Assembly (NCBI GenBank): GCA_026196775.1
Contig: JAPHUD010000028.1
Location: 62,001-126,000 of the forward strand
Source of the DNA: Flavobacteriales bacterium
Lineage (GTDB): Bacteria > Bacteroidota > Bacteroidia > Flavobacteriales_E > Vicingaceae
Reading direction: 5' to 3'
DNA: 64,000 bases
The notes below the pieces were generated by a model. The model searched no databases. It worked only from the letters and a program-made list of their open reading frames with translations, and was not told the DNA's origin. Positions 63,670-64,000 of this stretch are shown piece by piece. How positions within the stretch are numbered: position 1 is the first letter of the stretch; each line of letters opens with the position of its first letter. The translations under genes were made by a program, and so were the position numbers.

Positions 63670-64000
63670 TTAAAGTTTCAATTCTGTTAAAGGATTCCAA
63701 AAATGCTTTTCAAAATTGATAATTTGGTTGTTTTCGATTTTTACCCCTTCTTTTTCGAGTAATTCTTGCATTAAAAAAGGTGTTTCAAAATGATGCCTAC
63801 CCGTTAATTGTCCGTTTCTGTTTACCACTCTGTGTGCAGGAACTTTTTCTTTTTGATGATGAGCATTGTTCATTGCCCAACCGACCATTCTTGCTCCGGA
63901 TTTTGTTCCTAAATAATTAGCAATAGCACCATAAGAGGTAACTCTTCCTTCAGGAATTTCTCTGGCAACAGCAAAGACCATTTCAAAAAAATCGTGGGAT
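63670..64000 (-). CDS. alkyltransferase-like (MGMT-family) protein, 5' end beyond the window
   Basis: Family of O6-methylguanine-DNA methyltransferase. The frame continues past an internal ATG at 63981 to the window edge without a stop (SHDFFE precedes it), so the start lies outside. The DNA-binding part is complete: AREIPEGRVTSYGAIANYLG, RMVGWAMNNAH and VPAHRVVNRNGQLTG. The acceptor Cys in PCHR is Ala here, so it cannot transfer alkyl groups; alkyltransferase-like proteins with Trp or Ala at this place flag lesions for nucleotide excision repair. Confidence 0.9.
   Translation of the reverse strand, partial: SHDFFEMVFAVAREIPEGRVTSYGAIANYLGTKSGARMVGWAMNNAHHQKEKVPAHRVVNRNGQLTGRHHFETPFLMQELLEKEGVKIENNQIINFEKHFWNPLTELKL

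Overview
The window looks like chromosomal DNA from a low-GC member of the Bacteroidota, most likely Flavobacteriales; no genus can be assigned. Evidence: a multicopper oxidase ending in a type IX secretion (T9SS) sorting domain, a CzcA-TolC fusion, a protein of the IPExxxVDY type upstream of pyruvate kinase, acidic-linker TonB proteins, Wzi/RemB-like barrels, DUF5777 and DUF2141 proteins, signal peptides ending in AQ, Bacteroidota -7 promoter elements (TAnnTTTG) and near absence of Shine-Dalgarno sequences. No rRNA, tRNA, CRISPR array, transposase or prophage gene was seen, and no gene-free stretch exceeds 300 bases.

Layout. 46-5184: heavy-metal RND efflux (CzcA fused to a TolC-like part, plus a short lipoprotein adaptor). 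5798-19065: a large envelope island on the + strand. It begins with a TetR regulator whose perfect operator palindrome overlaps its own -7 element, then a membrane protein, a T9SS multicopper oxidase, a His-rich lipoprotein, a cytochrome c/Tll0287 fusion and an OsmC protein, ending in a strong terminator. A complete HAE-type RND pump follows (TolC, adaptor, permease) with DUF2141 and a small hypothetical protein. Last is a cytochrome c / DUF5777 barrel / two cytochrome-like lipoproteins unit, whose promoter carries a Crp/Fnr-like dyad and a relative of the TetR operator. 19070-29984 (- strand): VOC protein, a giant alpha-2-macroglobulin lipoprotein, and a WecA-like transferase between two Wzi/RemB-like barrels. 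30065-36294: thioredoxin with a Tll0287 lipoprotein and a DUF6132-like protein, two LolC/E-type permeases, DusB and an orphan PAS sensor.

36494-45479: NamZ-type muramidase, a TPR-SpoIIE phosphatase divergent from a SiaC-like protein, M42 peptidase, pyruvate kinase, the IPExxxVDY-family protein, RidA and two envelope proteins of unknown function. 45603-48201: katG with perR, under a PerR/Fur-like box. 48329-60696: polA, two tandem TonB proteins, mobA and moaD, a very large NtrY-like histidine kinase, gpsA, isoaspartyl peptidase, and NifU-C with Mrp (Fe-S assembly). 60768-64000: an XRE regulator with a highly structured operator region, divergent from a Cys-rich secreted protein, a small membrane protein and a lipoprotein, then an alkyltransferase-like gene cut by the window edge.

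The most promising candidates for undescribed biology are: the DUF5777 barrel with three haem or haem-like proteins, one carrying CX3CH instead of CXXCH; the SpoIIE/SiaC pair in which the phosphoacceptor threonine appears to be aspartate; the XRE regulator with helically phased repeats beside a Cys-rich, phospholipase-A2-like secreted protein; and a pair of related 40-bp elements placed in the same position before two consecutive RND genes.
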